Part shown: one piece after another, positions 1 to 7,591 of the stretch
How positions within the stretch are numbered: the first letter of the stretch is position 1
How the letters are laid out: each line of letters begins with the position of its first letter
Source: Falsiroseomonas algicola
Lineage (GTDB): Bacteria > Pseudomonadota > Alphaproteobacteria > Acetobacterales > Acetobacteraceae
Length of the DNA stretch: 64,000 bases
Direction: 5' to 3'
NCBI RefSeq assembly: GCF_011040385.1
Contig: NZ_JAAIKB010000006.1
Coordinates: 248,001 to 312,000, forward strand
The notes under the pieces: model-generated
Told to the model about the DNA's origin: nothing
Databases searched by the model: none
What the model saw: the letters and a program-made list of their open reading frames with translations, nothing else
Program-made: the position numbers and the translations under genes

Positions 1-10
1 GCCCTGACTT

Positions 11-31
11 GAGACGGTCCAGGCCCGTCTC
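11..31. other. Inverted repeat at window edge
   Basis: Seven-base arms GAGACGG and CCGTCTC are perfectly complementary around a 7-base loop. It lies beyond the terminator-like hairpin at 61-87, so it may belong to a unit left of the window. There is no T-tract. The role is unknown. Confidence 0.3.
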
Positions 32-60
32 GGGCCCCTGGTCCCTTTGGGCGGATAGGG

Positions 61-87
61 TCCGGGAAAGGCAGAGCCTTTCCCGGA
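61..87 (-). terminator. Terminator-like hairpin after the leftward catabolic unit
   Basis: A perfect 12-bp stem (TCCGGGAAAGGC pairing with GCCTTTCCCGGA) closes a 3-base AGA loop. It starts 1 base past the stop codon of the gene at 89-766, read leftward. No clear T-tract follows, so it could be a weak intrinsic terminator or a 3-prime stabilising hairpin. Its position at the operon end supports a transcript-end role. Confidence 0.5.
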
Positions 88-88
88 A

Positions 89-766
89 TCACGCATCCCC
101 CTCCGCCGGAATCTCCACCCAGGCCCTGAACGCGTCGGAGGCCTGCACCTCCCCCGACGCGATCACCCCGCGCCACAGCCCCGCCGCGTGCACCACGTTG
201 GGCAGCCCCGCCGGCTGCACCGTCAGGCACATCGCCTCCGCCATCCAGCGTTCCTCCACCCCCACCGCGTAGGCGGCGCGAAGGTAGCGCTGCACCCCCG
301 CGGAATCCCGCCGCGCGGTGCAGGCGGCGAGCAGCGCCAAGGCGCGGCGTGACGGCGGCAGGGTGGGGGTCAGCGCCTCCAGCGCCGCCGCTTCCGCCGC
401 CCCGGCGTCCCAGCCCGGCAGTTGCCCGGCCCAGCCCTCGGCGGCGAAGTCGAAGCGGGAGCGCGCCACGGCGAAGCCGGCGAGGCGGAGCGCGGCCTCC
501 ACGCCCTCGATGCCCCCGCCCGCTTCCCTGTAGCGGCGCACGTGATGGCGCGCCGTCGCACTGCCGACCACGGCGGTGATGACCAGCCAGAGGAACTCCT
601 TCTCCTCCGCCGGCAGGGCCACGGGCTGCAGGGCGAGGCGGCCATAGGCGGCCTCATAGGCTTCCGCGAAGTCGGGCGAGAGCAGGCGGAACAGGCCGTG
701 ATGCGGCAGCAGGTAGCCGCGCTTCGCCCGCGCCGCCTGCAGCCCCGCGCGGAAGCTGTCGCTCAT
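89..766 (-). CDS. Carboxymuconolactone decarboxylase-like (CMD/AhpD fold) protein
   Basis: A 225-residue protein. Its centre reads LVITAVVGSATARHHVRRYREAG, which I can only show in part: the AxxHHxxRY-type stretch followed by a helix resembles the CMD/AhpD fold, where such helices carry catalytic or redox residues. No CxxC pair is visible, so an AhpD-type peroxidase is unlikely. A lactone-handling or structural role in an aromatic pathway fits better. The start was set at the ATG overlapping the stop of the upstream NMT1-type gene (ATGA, 763-766), although the frame stays open further upstream. It is the last gene of the leftward catabolic unit. The exact reaction is not assignable. Confidence 0.7.
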   Translation of the reverse strand: MSDSFRAGLQAARAKRGYLLPHHGLFRLLSPDFAEAYEAAYGRLALQPVALPAEEKEFLWLVITAVVGSATARHHVRRYREAGGGIEGVEAALRLAGFAVARSRFDFAAEGWAGQLPGWDAGAAEAAALEALTPTLPPSRRALALLAACTARRDSAGVQRYLRAAYAVGVEERWMAEAMCLTVQPAGLPNVVHAAGLWRGVIASGEVQASDAFRAWVEIPAEGDA

Positions 767-1665
767 CCGAAGGCCTCGGCGCGGATCGAGGGATCGAGGT
801 AGCGCGCGGGATCGGTGAGCGCCTTGCCCGTGAAGTGGCTGCGCAGCCGCAGCACGGTGGCGAGGCCGGCCTCGCTGATCGACAGGTCGCGCGTGATGCC
901 GCGGACGGGATCGAGCAGCGCGGTGACGGCGCGCGCCGCGACGGGGGGCGGCATCTTCGCGCCCTCGGCCAGGATGGCGGCGGCCTCCGCGTGGTCGGCA
1001 TCGAGCAGCGCGAGCGTTTCGCGAAATGCGCGGGCGAAGGCGACCAGCGCGGCGCGCTTCTCCGCCAGCACGCCGCGGCGCGATGCCGCGACGATGCCCT
1101 GGTAGGGGCCGACGACATCCTGCGCGCGGGCCAGGCGCAGGCAGCCCTTGGCCTCGGCCGCCAGGTCGAGCGGCGTGTTCAGCAGCGTCGCCTCCTGCGC
1201 GCCCTCGACCAGGGCCGCGAGGCGCTGCGCGCCGCCGCCGACGGCGACCCATTCCACCGCCTCGGCCACGCCGGCGCGGCCCAGCATCTCCCGCAGCACG
1301 AAGGCGAAGCCGGTGGTCATGGCATCGACCGCGACGCGCCGGCCGCGCAGCGCGGCGATGTCGGCGATGCCGGGCACCGCCATGACGTTCAGCATGCCGT
1401 CATCGACGCCGAGCCAGGCGACGAAATCGGCGGGGCCGGGCAGTTCCACCTCCCCCTGCCCCTCATCATAGGCGACGATGTTGTCCACCGCCGTCAGCGC
1501 CAGGTCGAAGCGGCCGGCGTAAAGATCGCTCGCCATCGCCTTGGAGTTGGGCGTGAGGGAGAGCGCGATCTCCAGCCCATGGCGCGCGAAGACGCCGTGC
1601 TTCGTGCCCGCCCAGAGCGCGAGGTTGGAGGCGCCGGCGAAAGCGACGACGTTCAAGGTCTGCAT
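763..1665 (-). CDS. NMT1/THI5-type ABC transporter substrate-binding protein
   Basis: A 300-residue protein opening with a VVAFAGASNLALWAGTKHGVFARHGLEI-like strand-loop-helix (positions 6-33), the usual start of NMT1/SsuA-type periplasmic binding proteins. Later come a GRFDLALTAVDNIVAY hinge-like segment and a DAMTTGFAFVLREML segment. These proteins bind small organic ligands for ABC import. No N-terminal signal peptide is evident and no ABC permease or ATPase lies beside it, so it may be cytoplasmic or partnered elsewhere. An intrinsic terminator sits just upstream, so its expression is probably reduced relative to the operon or driven separately. A GAGGG ribosome site precedes the ATG by 4 bases. 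The ligand is unknown. Confidence 0.75.
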   Translation of the reverse strand: MQTLNVVAFAGASNLALWAGTKHGVFARHGLEIALSLTPNSKAMASDLYAGRFDLALTAVDNIVAYDEGQGEVELPGPADFVAWLGVDDGMLNVMAVPGIADIAALRGRRVAVDAMTTGFAFVLREMLGRAGVAEAVEWVAVGGGAQRLAALVEGAQEATLLNTPLDLAAEAKGCLRLARAQDVVGPYQGIVAASRRGVLAEKRAALVAFARAFRETLALLDADHAEAAAILAEGAKMPPPVAARAVTALLDPVRGITRDLSISEAGLATVLRLRSHFTGKALTDPARYLDPSIRAEAFG

Positions 1666-1678
1666 GAATCCCTCAACG

Positions 1679-1710
1679 AAAAAGGGCAGGGATGCGGTGC
1701 ACCCCTGCCC
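1679..1710 (-). terminator. Rho-independent terminator inside the catabolic gene row
   Basis: Read leftward: stem GGGCAGGG/CCCTGCCC (8 bp, positions 1684-1710) followed directly by TTTTT (1683-1679). It lies between the Bug-type gene (stop at 1735) and the NMT1-type gene (start at 1665). This is the only hairpin plus T-tract of textbook form I found in the window. It would end most transcripts before the last two genes. Confidence 0.75.
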
Positions 1711-1734
1711 GTGACGGTCGTCAGTCCGACACCC

Positions 1735-2721
1735 TCAATCCGCGAATTGGCCGGCCGCCTGCAGGATCGGGCGCCAGCGCGCGATCTCCGACACCAGATG
1801 CGCGCGGTGCACATCGGGGTTCTGGCGCTCCACCGGCTCCGGCGGGCTGCCGAGCTCATTCATGCGCGTCACCACGCGCTGATCGGCGAGTGCCGCGCGC
1901 AGCGCCTGGTTCAGGCGCATCACCACAGGCGTCGGCGTGCCCTTCGGCGCGTAGATGCCGTGCCAGATACCGATCTCGAAGCCCGGCAGCCCGGCCTGGC
2001 CCGCGGTCGGGATGCCCGGCAGCTGCGCCATCGGCTCCGCCGTCGTCACTGCCAGCCCGCGCACGCGCCCGCTGGTGACGAAGGAGGAGGCGGAGGTGGT
2101 CTGGTCGCAATAGATGTCGAGGCGATCCGCCATCAGCTCCGGATAGATCGGGCCCGAGCCGGTGTAGGAGACGGTGGTGACGCGCACGCCGAGGCTCGCC
2201 TGGAACAGCGTGCCGCAGAGCTGGCTGGCGGAGCCGAGGCCGGCATTGGCCAGGTTCACCGCCTCGCCCCGCTCGCGCACATGGCGGATCATCTCCGCGA
2301 AGTTGGTCACCGGCAGGCCGGGGCGGGCGAGCCACACCATCGGCGTCGCGGTCACCAGGCCCACCGTCTCGAAAGCCGTGACGGGATCATAGGGCAGGCG
2401 GCGGTAGAGCGTCGGCGCGGTGGAGATGCCGATGTTGTGCAGCAGGATGGTGTAGCCATCCGGCGCCGCGGCGGCGACGCGCGCCGTACCCGTGGTGCCG
2501 CCGGCGCCGCCGACATTCTGCGCCAGCACGTTCTGGCCGAGGTCGCGGCCCATCGCCTCCGCGATCAGGCGACCCACCACATCGGTCGGCCCGCCCGGCG
2601 CGAAGGGGATCACCATGGTGATCGGGCGTTCGGGCCAGTTCTGCGCCTGCGCCGCACCGCCGAGCATCGGCAGGGCCAGCGCGGCGGCCGCCAGCAGGCG
2701 GCGCGTCGTCCTCATCATCAT
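1735..2721 (-). CDS. Bug-family (TctC-like) periplasmic solute-binding protein
   Basis: A 328-residue protein with a clear Sec signal peptide (TTRRLLAAAALALPMLGGAAQAQ, cleavage near residue 27). The mature part begins with NWPERPITMVIPFAPGG then TDVVGR, the hallmark of Bug/TctC receptors that bind carboxylates or amides. Later features include GxAPDGYTILL-like and YTGSGPIYPELMADRLDIYCD segments. Such receptors normally feed tripartite tricarboxylate transporters, but no TctA/TctB genes are present here, which is common because Bug proteins are often orphans. A GGAGG site lies 10 bases before the first of three consecutive ATGs (2721, 2718, 2715). It probably recognises the substrate of the ring-cleavage operon. 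Confidence 0.9.
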   Translation of the reverse strand: MMMRTTRRLLAAAALALPMLGGAAQAQNWPERPITMVIPFAPGGPTDVVGRLIAEAMGRDLGQNVLAQNVGGAGGTTGTARVAAAAPDGYTILLHNIGISTAPTLYRRLPYDPVTAFETVGLVTATPMVWLARPGLPVTNFAEMIRHVRERGEAVNLANAGLGSASQLCGTLFQASLGVRVTTVSYTGSGPIYPELMADRLDIYCDQTTSASSFVTSGRVRGLAVTTAEPMAQLPGIPTAGQAGLPGFEIGIWHGIYAPKGTPTPVVMRLNQALRAALADQRVVTRMNELGSPPEPVERQNPDVHRAHLVSEIARWRPILQAAGQFAD

Positions 2722-2756
2722 GGTTCGTTGTCCTCCGTTATTGTCGAAACAGAATG

Positions 2757-3557
2757 TCAGCGTCCGCCGCCGATATCCACCAGCGTTCCCGTCATGTAGG
2801 AGGCCGAGGGCGAGAGCAGGAAGGTGATGAGCGCCGCCACCTCCTCCGGCTCCCCGGGCCGGCCCAGCGCGATCGCGGCCGTCATGGTCTTCAGGCGTTC
2901 GGCCCCGGCCTTCGCTTCGTGGGTGGCGGTGCGGATCACGCCCGGCCGCACGGTGCAGACGCGAATACCCAGCTTCCCAACCTCATTGGCGAGGCCACTC
3001 GTAAAACCATCGACCGCGCCCTTGGCGGCGGCATACATCACGCGGCCGGGCTGGCCACCGAGCACGCTGGCGCGGGAGCCGACATTGACGATGACGCCGC
3101 CCTCTCCCCCGCGATCCGTCGCCATGCGGCGCACGGCCTCCCGCGCGCAGAAGACGGTGGTGCGGAGGTTGCTGTCCATCATCCGGTCGTAATCGGCCGT
3201 GGTGAGGTCGGCGATCTTCGCATCCGCGCTGCCGCCGGCATTGTTCACCAGGCCGCGCACGGGGCCGATGCGGTCAGCGGCTTCGAACAGCGCGGTGATG
3301 CCCGCTTCGGTCTGCACATCGGCCTGCACGGCTTTTGCCTTGCCGCCCGCTGCCTCGATCGCCGCGACGACACCAGCGGCGCTGTCGGCGTCACGGGCGT
3401 AGTTGACGACGACGGTCCAGCCATCGGCGGCGGCGGCCTTGCAGGTCTCCGCCCCGATGCCGCGCCCGCCGCCGGTGACGATCAATACACCGCGTGTCTG
3501 AGGCGGCCGATTCAGATCTCCGGGCCCTTCGGCCCTCCGATCATCGGACGCCATCAT
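2757..3557 (-). CDS. SDR-family NAD(P)-dependent oxidoreductase
   Basis: A 266-residue classical short-chain dehydrogenase. The TGGGRGIG cofactor loop is at 28-35, NNAG at 104-107, catalytic Ser160 in NVGSRAS, and the Tyr174/Lys178 pair in YAAAK. The C-terminal PGEPEEVAALITFLLSP and TGTLVDIGGG segments resemble FabG and glucose/3-oxoacyl dehydrogenases. Its start overlaps the stop of the BKACE gene (ATGA), so the two are translationally coupled. The first 20 residues are a non-conserved extension, and the true start could lie slightly downstream. It probably interconverts a hydroxy and a keto intermediate of the pathway. The substrate is not predictable. Confidence 0.88.
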   Translation of the reverse strand: MMASDDRRAEGPGDLNRPPQTRGVLIVTGGGRGIGAETCKAAAADGWTVVVNYARDADSAAGVVAAIEAAGGKAKAVQADVQTEAGITALFEAADRIGPVRGLVNNAGGSADAKIADLTTADYDRMMDSNLRTTVFCAREAVRRMATDRGGEGGVIVNVGSRASVLGGQPGRVMYAAAKGAVDGFTSGLANEVGKLGIRVCTVRPGVIRTATHEAKAGAERLKTMTAAIALGRPGEPEEVAALITFLLSPSASYMTGTLVDIGGGR

Positions 3558-4444
3558 CGGCTCCAGCCGCCAACCTGGGAGAGTTCCGCGCGCGCCTCGG
3601 CGGCGGTCATCGGCTCCACGCCGAATTCGCGCAGCAGGCGCACGGCGCGTTCCACCAGCACGGTGTTGCTCGTCGCGAGCTCGCCCTTGTTGAGGTAGAT
3701 GTTGTCCTCGAGGCCCACGCGCACATGGCCGCCCAGCAGCCAGGCCTGCATCAGCATGGGGAATTCCATGCGCCCGATGGCGAAGGCGGCCCAGGGGCTG
3801 CCCGGCGGCAGGATGGACTTGGCGTAGTTCAGCGTCTGCGGATCCCAGTCGAAGCCCCAGCGGATGCCCATGCAGACCTGGAACAGGCAGGGGCCCTTCA
3901 GCACGCCCTGCTCCATCAGGTTCTTCGCCAGCCCGATATCGCCGGAATCGAAGACCTCAAGCTCCGGGATGGTGCCGACGCTGTAGATCAGCTCGGCCAT
4001 CTTCGTCACGGACCAGGGCGCGTTGATGACGACGGCATTGCCCGACCACATGGTGTTCAGGTCGAGCGTCGCGATCTCCGGCTTCAGCGCGACAATGTGC
4101 TCCACGCGCTTCTCCGGCGGCAGCAGCGTGCTGTTCGGCCCGGCCACGCGGGGATTGTCGCGGGACGGATCGAAGCGCCCGCCCGGGCCGGTCGTCAGGT
4201 TGATGACGACATCGGTGCCACTGCTGCGGATGCGGTCCACGACTTCCTTGTAGAGGTCGAGGGACATGGAAGGCTTGCCCGTCTCCGGGTCCCGCACATG
4301 GATATGCGCGACCGCGGCGCCGGCCTTCGCCGCATCGATCGCGGCATTGGCGATCTGCTCCGGCGTGATCGGCAGGTAGGGCGTCTGCTCGGGGGTGGTG
4401 ATGTTGCCCGTCACCGCGCAGGTGAGGATGACCTTGCGACGCAT
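3554..4444 (-). CDS. BKACE-family beta-keto acid cleavage enzyme (DUF849)
   Basis: A 296-residue TIM-barrel protein of the BKACE family, which uses acetyl-CoA to split a beta-keto acid into acetoacetate plus an acyl-CoA. Visible signatures are RRKVILTCAVTGN at the N-terminus, HIHVRDPETG with metal-binding His47 and His49, INLTTGPGG near 100, MWSGNAVVINAP near 150, and GGHVRVGLEDNIYL near 250. The ATG at 4444 was chosen because it begins the conserved strand and lies 4 bases beyond the upstream stop. A longer open frame upstream would run into the dioxygenase gene. Beside an intradiol dioxygenase, 3-oxoadipate-like acids are attractive substrates, but this is inference. Confidence 0.9.
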   Translation of the reverse strand: MRRKVILTCAVTGNITTPEQTPYLPITPEQIANAAIDAAKAGAAVAHIHVRDPETGKPSMSLDLYKEVVDRIRSSGTDVVINLTTGPGGRFDPSRDNPRVAGPNSTLLPPEKRVEHIVALKPEIATLDLNTMWSGNAVVINAPWSVTKMAELIYSVGTIPELEVFDSGDIGLAKNLMEQGVLKGPCLFQVCMGIRWGFDWDPQTLNYAKSILPPGSPWAAFAIGRMEFPMLMQAWLLGGHVRVGLEDNIYLNKGELATSNTVLVERAVRLLREFGVEPMTAAEARAELSQVGGWSR

Positions 4445-4448
4445 GTTC

Positions 4449-5315
4449 TCAGTCCTTCGCGGCGTTGGTGTCGGCATCCGCCTTCGGGATGCGGAATTCA
4501 TAGGTGAGCTTCGCGGGCCGGCCCTGCTTCTTCGGCTCGTCCCAGTCGGTGACGAGCGAGGCCTTCACGCCGAAGACCGCATCCTCATGCAGGTAGGGAT
4601 CACCGTCCTTGAAGATATGCGTGATCAGGTCTCGATAGCCGGGCTTCTTGATCCAGAAATGCACATGGGTCGGCCGCATCGGCCCGCGCCCCATCGCCGC
4701 CAGCACGCGGCCCACCGGACCGTCATGCGGCACCGGGTAGCTGGCCGGCATCACGGTCGGGAAGGCGACCAGGCCATCGGGGCCGGTGACGAAGCGGCCG
4801 CGCATGTTGTGCTCCTCGCCCAGCTGGCTGTCGTAGAAGCCATCCGGGGAGGTGTGCCAGACATCGACCTGCGCGCCCTCCAGCGGATTGCCGTCAGCGT
4901 CGAGGATGCGGACCTCGACCTCGAGCGGCTCGCCTTCGACGCCCGGGGACATGTTCTCCCCGTTCTTCATCGGCGGCGGATTCTCCCGGTGGAAGGGACC
5001 GAGCACCGTCGTCTCGCTGACCGACGCATGGGTGCGGTGCGCAATGGCATCGACCAGCATGGAGACGCCGAGGATGTCGGACAGCAGGATCACCTCCTGC
5101 CGCTTGTCGTCGCACCAGCGGCCGAGCTCGGTCAGGAAGCCGACCCCCTGCTCCCATTCCTCCGGCGTCAGCTCCACCTCCCGCACGAAGTCATGCACGT
5201 GGCGGATCAGCGCGGTCATGACCTGCTGGATGCGCGGATCGGCATCGCCGCGGATACGCTCCAGCACCGCGCCGGTCAGGTTCTCGCTGGTATAGGTGAT
5301 GTGGCCATCGGCCAT
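4449..5315 (-). CDS. Intradiol ring-cleavage dioxygenase (catechol/hydroxyquinol 1,2-dioxygenase type)
   Basis: A 288-residue non-haem Fe(III) dioxygenase. The expected ligands are present: Tyr161 (DGFYDSQ), Tyr193 (ASYPVPHDGPVG), and His217/His219 (RPTHVHFWI). The N-terminal helical dioxygenase_N domain spans about 15-105 and the beta-sandwich about 106-280, including LGPFHR and GAQVDVWH. Length and architecture match catechol or hydroxyquinol 1,2-dioxygenases, not the two-subunit protocatechuate enzymes. It would open an ortho-diphenol ring to a muconate or maleylacetate. It sits second in the leftward operon behind the MDR oxidoreductase. Substrate choice between catechol, hydroxyquinol and substituted forms cannot be settled from sequence alone. 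Confidence 0.9.
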   Translation of the reverse strand: MADGHITYTSENLTGAVLERIRGDADPRIQQVMTALIRHVHDFVREVELTPEEWEQGVGFLTELGRWCDDKRQEVILLSDILGVSMLVDAIAHRTHASVSETTVLGPFHRENPPPMKNGENMSPGVEGEPLEVEVRILDADGNPLEGAQVDVWHTSPDGFYDSQLGEEHNMRGRFVTGPDGLVAFPTVMPASYPVPHDGPVGRVLAAMGRGPMRPTHVHFWIKKPGYRDLITHIFKDGDPYLHEDAVFGVKASLVTDWDEPKKQGRPAKLTYEFRIPKADADTNAAKD

Positions 5316-5345
5316 GGTGGTTCCTCCTCCCTGCGTCAGGGATGC

Positions 5346-6377
5346 TCAGGTCATCGTCAGCACGACGCGCCCGCGGGTGCCGCGGGCGACGGAGGCGTAA
5401 GCAGCCGCGCCATCCGCCAGGGCATGGCGTTCCGCGATGGCGGGGGCGGGGTAGGTGCCGGATTCGAAGCCCGCGCGCAGCGCGTCCATCATCGGCGCGC
5501 ATTCGGCCGCCTTGCGCTTCAGGCTGTCCACGCCGATCAGGCGGCATTCGCGGCGATAGAAGGGGATCATCTCCACCTTCATGCTCTCGCCGGGGCTGCC
5601 CGAGATGAGGATGGCGCGGCCGCCGAAGCCGAGCGCGGCGAGTGCCGGCTCCACCAGGTCCGGCCTGCCGACGCAATCGAACACCACGTCGATCGGCTTG
5701 CCGCCGGCGGCCTTCGCGATCTGGGCGGCGAAGTCGGGCTCGTTCAGGTCGATGAAGTTGTCGGTCGCGTGCCGCGCCGGCGAAGCAGGGTCCGCCTGGC
5801 CGCGGCAGGCGGCGATGACCGACGCCCCCTTGCCACGGGCGATGCCGCAGGCGGCACCACCGACGCCGCCGCTGGCGCCGATGACCAGCAGCGTCTCGCC
5901 CGGCTTGATCGCGGCGTAGTCGAGGCCGATCCAGGCGCTGATGTAGTTCACCCCGACCGCGCCGGCCTGTTCGAAGGAGAGGTTGGCCGGCTTACGGGAA
6001 AGGGCGCCGACGGGGACCGTGAGGTAGGCGGCATGGGTGCCATCCCGCGTGAAGCCGATATCGCCGCCGGTGCCCCAGACCTCCGCGCCGAGCCACTCGG
6101 CGGGACCGGCGACCACCACGCCCGCGAAATCCCGCCCCGGCGTGCGCGGCGGCACGGTCTGCTTCATGCGCCCCAGCACGTTCTTCACGTCGGACGGGTT
6201 GATGGAGGCGGCATGCACCCGGACGAGCGCCTCGCCTGCCCCGGGGGCCAGCACCGGCATCTCCTCCACCGCCAGGACCTCCGGCCCGCCATGGCGCTGG
6301 AAGCGCAGCGCGGGGGCGGAGGCCGGCAGGCTGGCGCCGGGGGCAAGGGCGGCCGGGGTTGGCGGCGCGTCATTCAT
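5346..6377 (-). CDS. Zinc-independent MDR/quinone oxidoreductase-like dehydrogenase
   Basis: A 343-residue medium-chain dehydrogenase/reductase. It shows the N-terminal GroES-like fold (ALVRVHAASINPSDVKN), the TPGRDFAGVV segment, and a Rossmann motif LVIGASGGVGGAACGIA near 170-187, with DVVFDCVG further on. The structural-zinc cysteine cluster is absent, so it belongs with quinone oxidoreductases and enoyl reductases. The ATG at 6377 is preferred over one at 6452, because the longer frame would start inside the LacI-type operator at 6448-6461. First gene of the leftward operon. It may reduce the ring-cleavage product, as maleylacetate reductase would, although it is not of that iron-dehydrogenase family. 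Confidence 0.85.
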   Translation of the reverse strand: MNDAPPTPAALAPGASLPASAPALRFQRHGGPEVLAVEEMPVLAPGAGEALVRVHAASINPSDVKNVLGRMKQTVPPRTPGRDFAGVVVAGPAEWLGAEVWGTGGDIGFTRDGTHAAYLTVPVGALSRKPANLSFEQAGAVGVNYISAWIGLDYAAIKPGETLLVIGASGGVGGAACGIARGKGASVIAACRGQADPASPARHATDNFIDLNEPDFAAQIAKAAGGKPIDVVFDCVGRPDLVEPALAALGFGGRAILISGSPGESMKVEMIPFYRRECRLIGVDSLKRKAAECAPMMDALRAGFESGTYPAPAIAERHALADGAAAYASVARGTRGRVVLTMT

Positions 6378-6447
6378 CGTCGGACGGTTCCTCAGGCGGG
6401 CGTTGCGGCCTTCGTAAGCAGTGCCCGGAAAGGGGTCAAGCATTTTC

Positions 6448-6461
6448 TGCAATCGATTGCA
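6448..6461. promoter_or_regulatory. LacI-type operator, perfect 14-bp palindrome
   Basis: TGCAATCGATTGCA is a perfect palindrome with the central CG step typical of LacI/GalR operators. It lies in the gap between the leftward catabolic operon (first start at 6377) and the rightward lacI-type gene (start at 6518), about 70 bp from the first and 56 bp from the second. One bound dimer could therefore control both directions. Confidence 0.75.
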
Positions 6462-6517
6462 TCACCCCCGACGCATGGCTGCAACCTGCCCCGAAGACGG
6501 GCTAGGATGCCGGCGCC

Positions 6518-7591
6518 ATGCCCCCCAACCGCCCGATCCCTGACGCCGCGCCGCCCCCGGCCGGCCGCGCCACCATCGCCGATGTCGCGCGCGCGGCGGG
6601 GGTGCATGCCTCCACCGTCTCCCGCGCCCTCAACCCGGCCACGCGGGGGATGGTGACGGAAGCCGTGGCGCTGCGGGTGGCGGAGGCGGCGGACAGGCTG
6701 GGCTGGCGGCCCTCGGCGCTGGCGGCCGGGCTGCGAACGCGGAAATCCCGCACCATCGGCATCCTGGTCCCGGACCTCGTGAACCCGATCTTCCCGCCCA
6801 TCGTGCGCGCGGCGGAATCGCTGCTGGCCGCGCAGGGCTACGCCACGCTGGTCGCGAACACGGACAATGACCCGGCGCGGGAGGAGATGCTGATCTCCCG
6901 CATGGCGGAGCATGTGGTGGACGGGCTGATGATGGCCTCCGCGGCAGAGGGGACGCATGCGATCGAGCTTTGCGCCCGCTTCGGCATCCCGACGGTGCTG
7001 ATCAACCGGCGCCTGCCTGGCGCCACCACATCGGCCGTCACGAATGACGACCGGCATGGCATCGGTCTCGCGGTGTCGCATCTGGTGGCGCTAGGCCATC
7101 GCCGCATCGCGCATCTCGCCGGGCCGCGCGGCGTCTCCACCGCCATCGACCGGCGCGAGGGTTTTCTCGAGGCCCTGCGGGCGGCGGGGCTCGATCCGGG
7201 GCCGGTGGTGGATGCGGCGGGCTACACCCGCGCCGCCGGGCGGGTGGCGATGGAGACGCTGCTGGCCGGCCCTTCCTTCACCGCCGCCTCTTTCACGGCC
7301 CTCGTCGCCGCGAACGATATGTTATGCCTTGGTGTCTACGACGTGCTGCGGTCACGCGGCCTTCGCGCCGGCGTCGACCTTTCCGTCACGGGGTTCAACG
7401 ACATGCCCTTCGTGGACCTCATCGACCCGCCGCTCACCACCATCCGCATCCAGCACGCCGCCATGGGACGGGAAGCGGCGGAGGCGCTGCTGGCGGAGAT
7501 TGCAGAACCCGCCGCCCCGCGCCGCGACACGCGCCTCGTCCCCGAACTCGTCATCCGCGCCTCCACCCGCGCACCCCGACAGGAACACTGA
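6518..7591 (+). CDS. LacI-family transcriptional regulator of the ring-cleavage operon
   Basis: A 357-residue protein. The N-terminal helix-turn-helix and hinge helix are clear: TIADVARAAGVHASTVSRALN at about 19-39 and LGWRPSALAAGLRTRKSRTIGILVPDL at 65-92. The periplasmic-binding-like effector domain follows, with DGLMMAS, TVLINR, NDDRHGIGLAVSHLVALGHRRIAHLAGP and VTGFNDMPFVDLIDPPLTTI. The last is the usual GalR/LacI C-terminal signature. It is divergent from the aromatic operon with a perfect operator in between, which makes it the likely local repressor and probably self-regulated. Its stop overlaps the ATG of the metallophosphoesterase by 1 base. Confidence 0.92.
   Translation: MPPNRPIPDAAPPPAGRATIADVARAAGVHASTVSRALNPATRGMVTEAVALRVAEAADRLGWRPSALAAGLRTRKSRTIGILVPDLVNPIFPPIVRAAESLLAAQGYATLVANTDNDPAREEMLISRMAEHVVDGLMMASAAEGTHAIELCARFGIPTVLINRRLPGATTSAVTNDDRHGIGLAVSHLVALGHRRIAHLAGPRGVSTAIDRREGFLEALRAAGLDPGPVVDAAGYTRAAGRVAMETLLAGPSFTAASFTALVAANDMLCLGVYDVLRSRGLRAGVDLSVTGFNDMPFVDLIDPPLTTIRIQHAAMGREAAEALLAEIAEPAAPRRDTRLVPELVIRASTRAPRQEH

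Noticed and set aside
835-2799. Long rightward open frame (over 650 codons) opposite the catabolic genes
   Set aside because: It is the antisense shadow of GC-rich coding DNA: His/Arg/Gly-rich translation with no domain logic, and the other strand has clear genes.
4395-6656. 750-codon upper-strand frame over the dioxygenase and MDR genes
   Set aside because: Antisense shadow; it also runs through the LacI operator and the lacI start.
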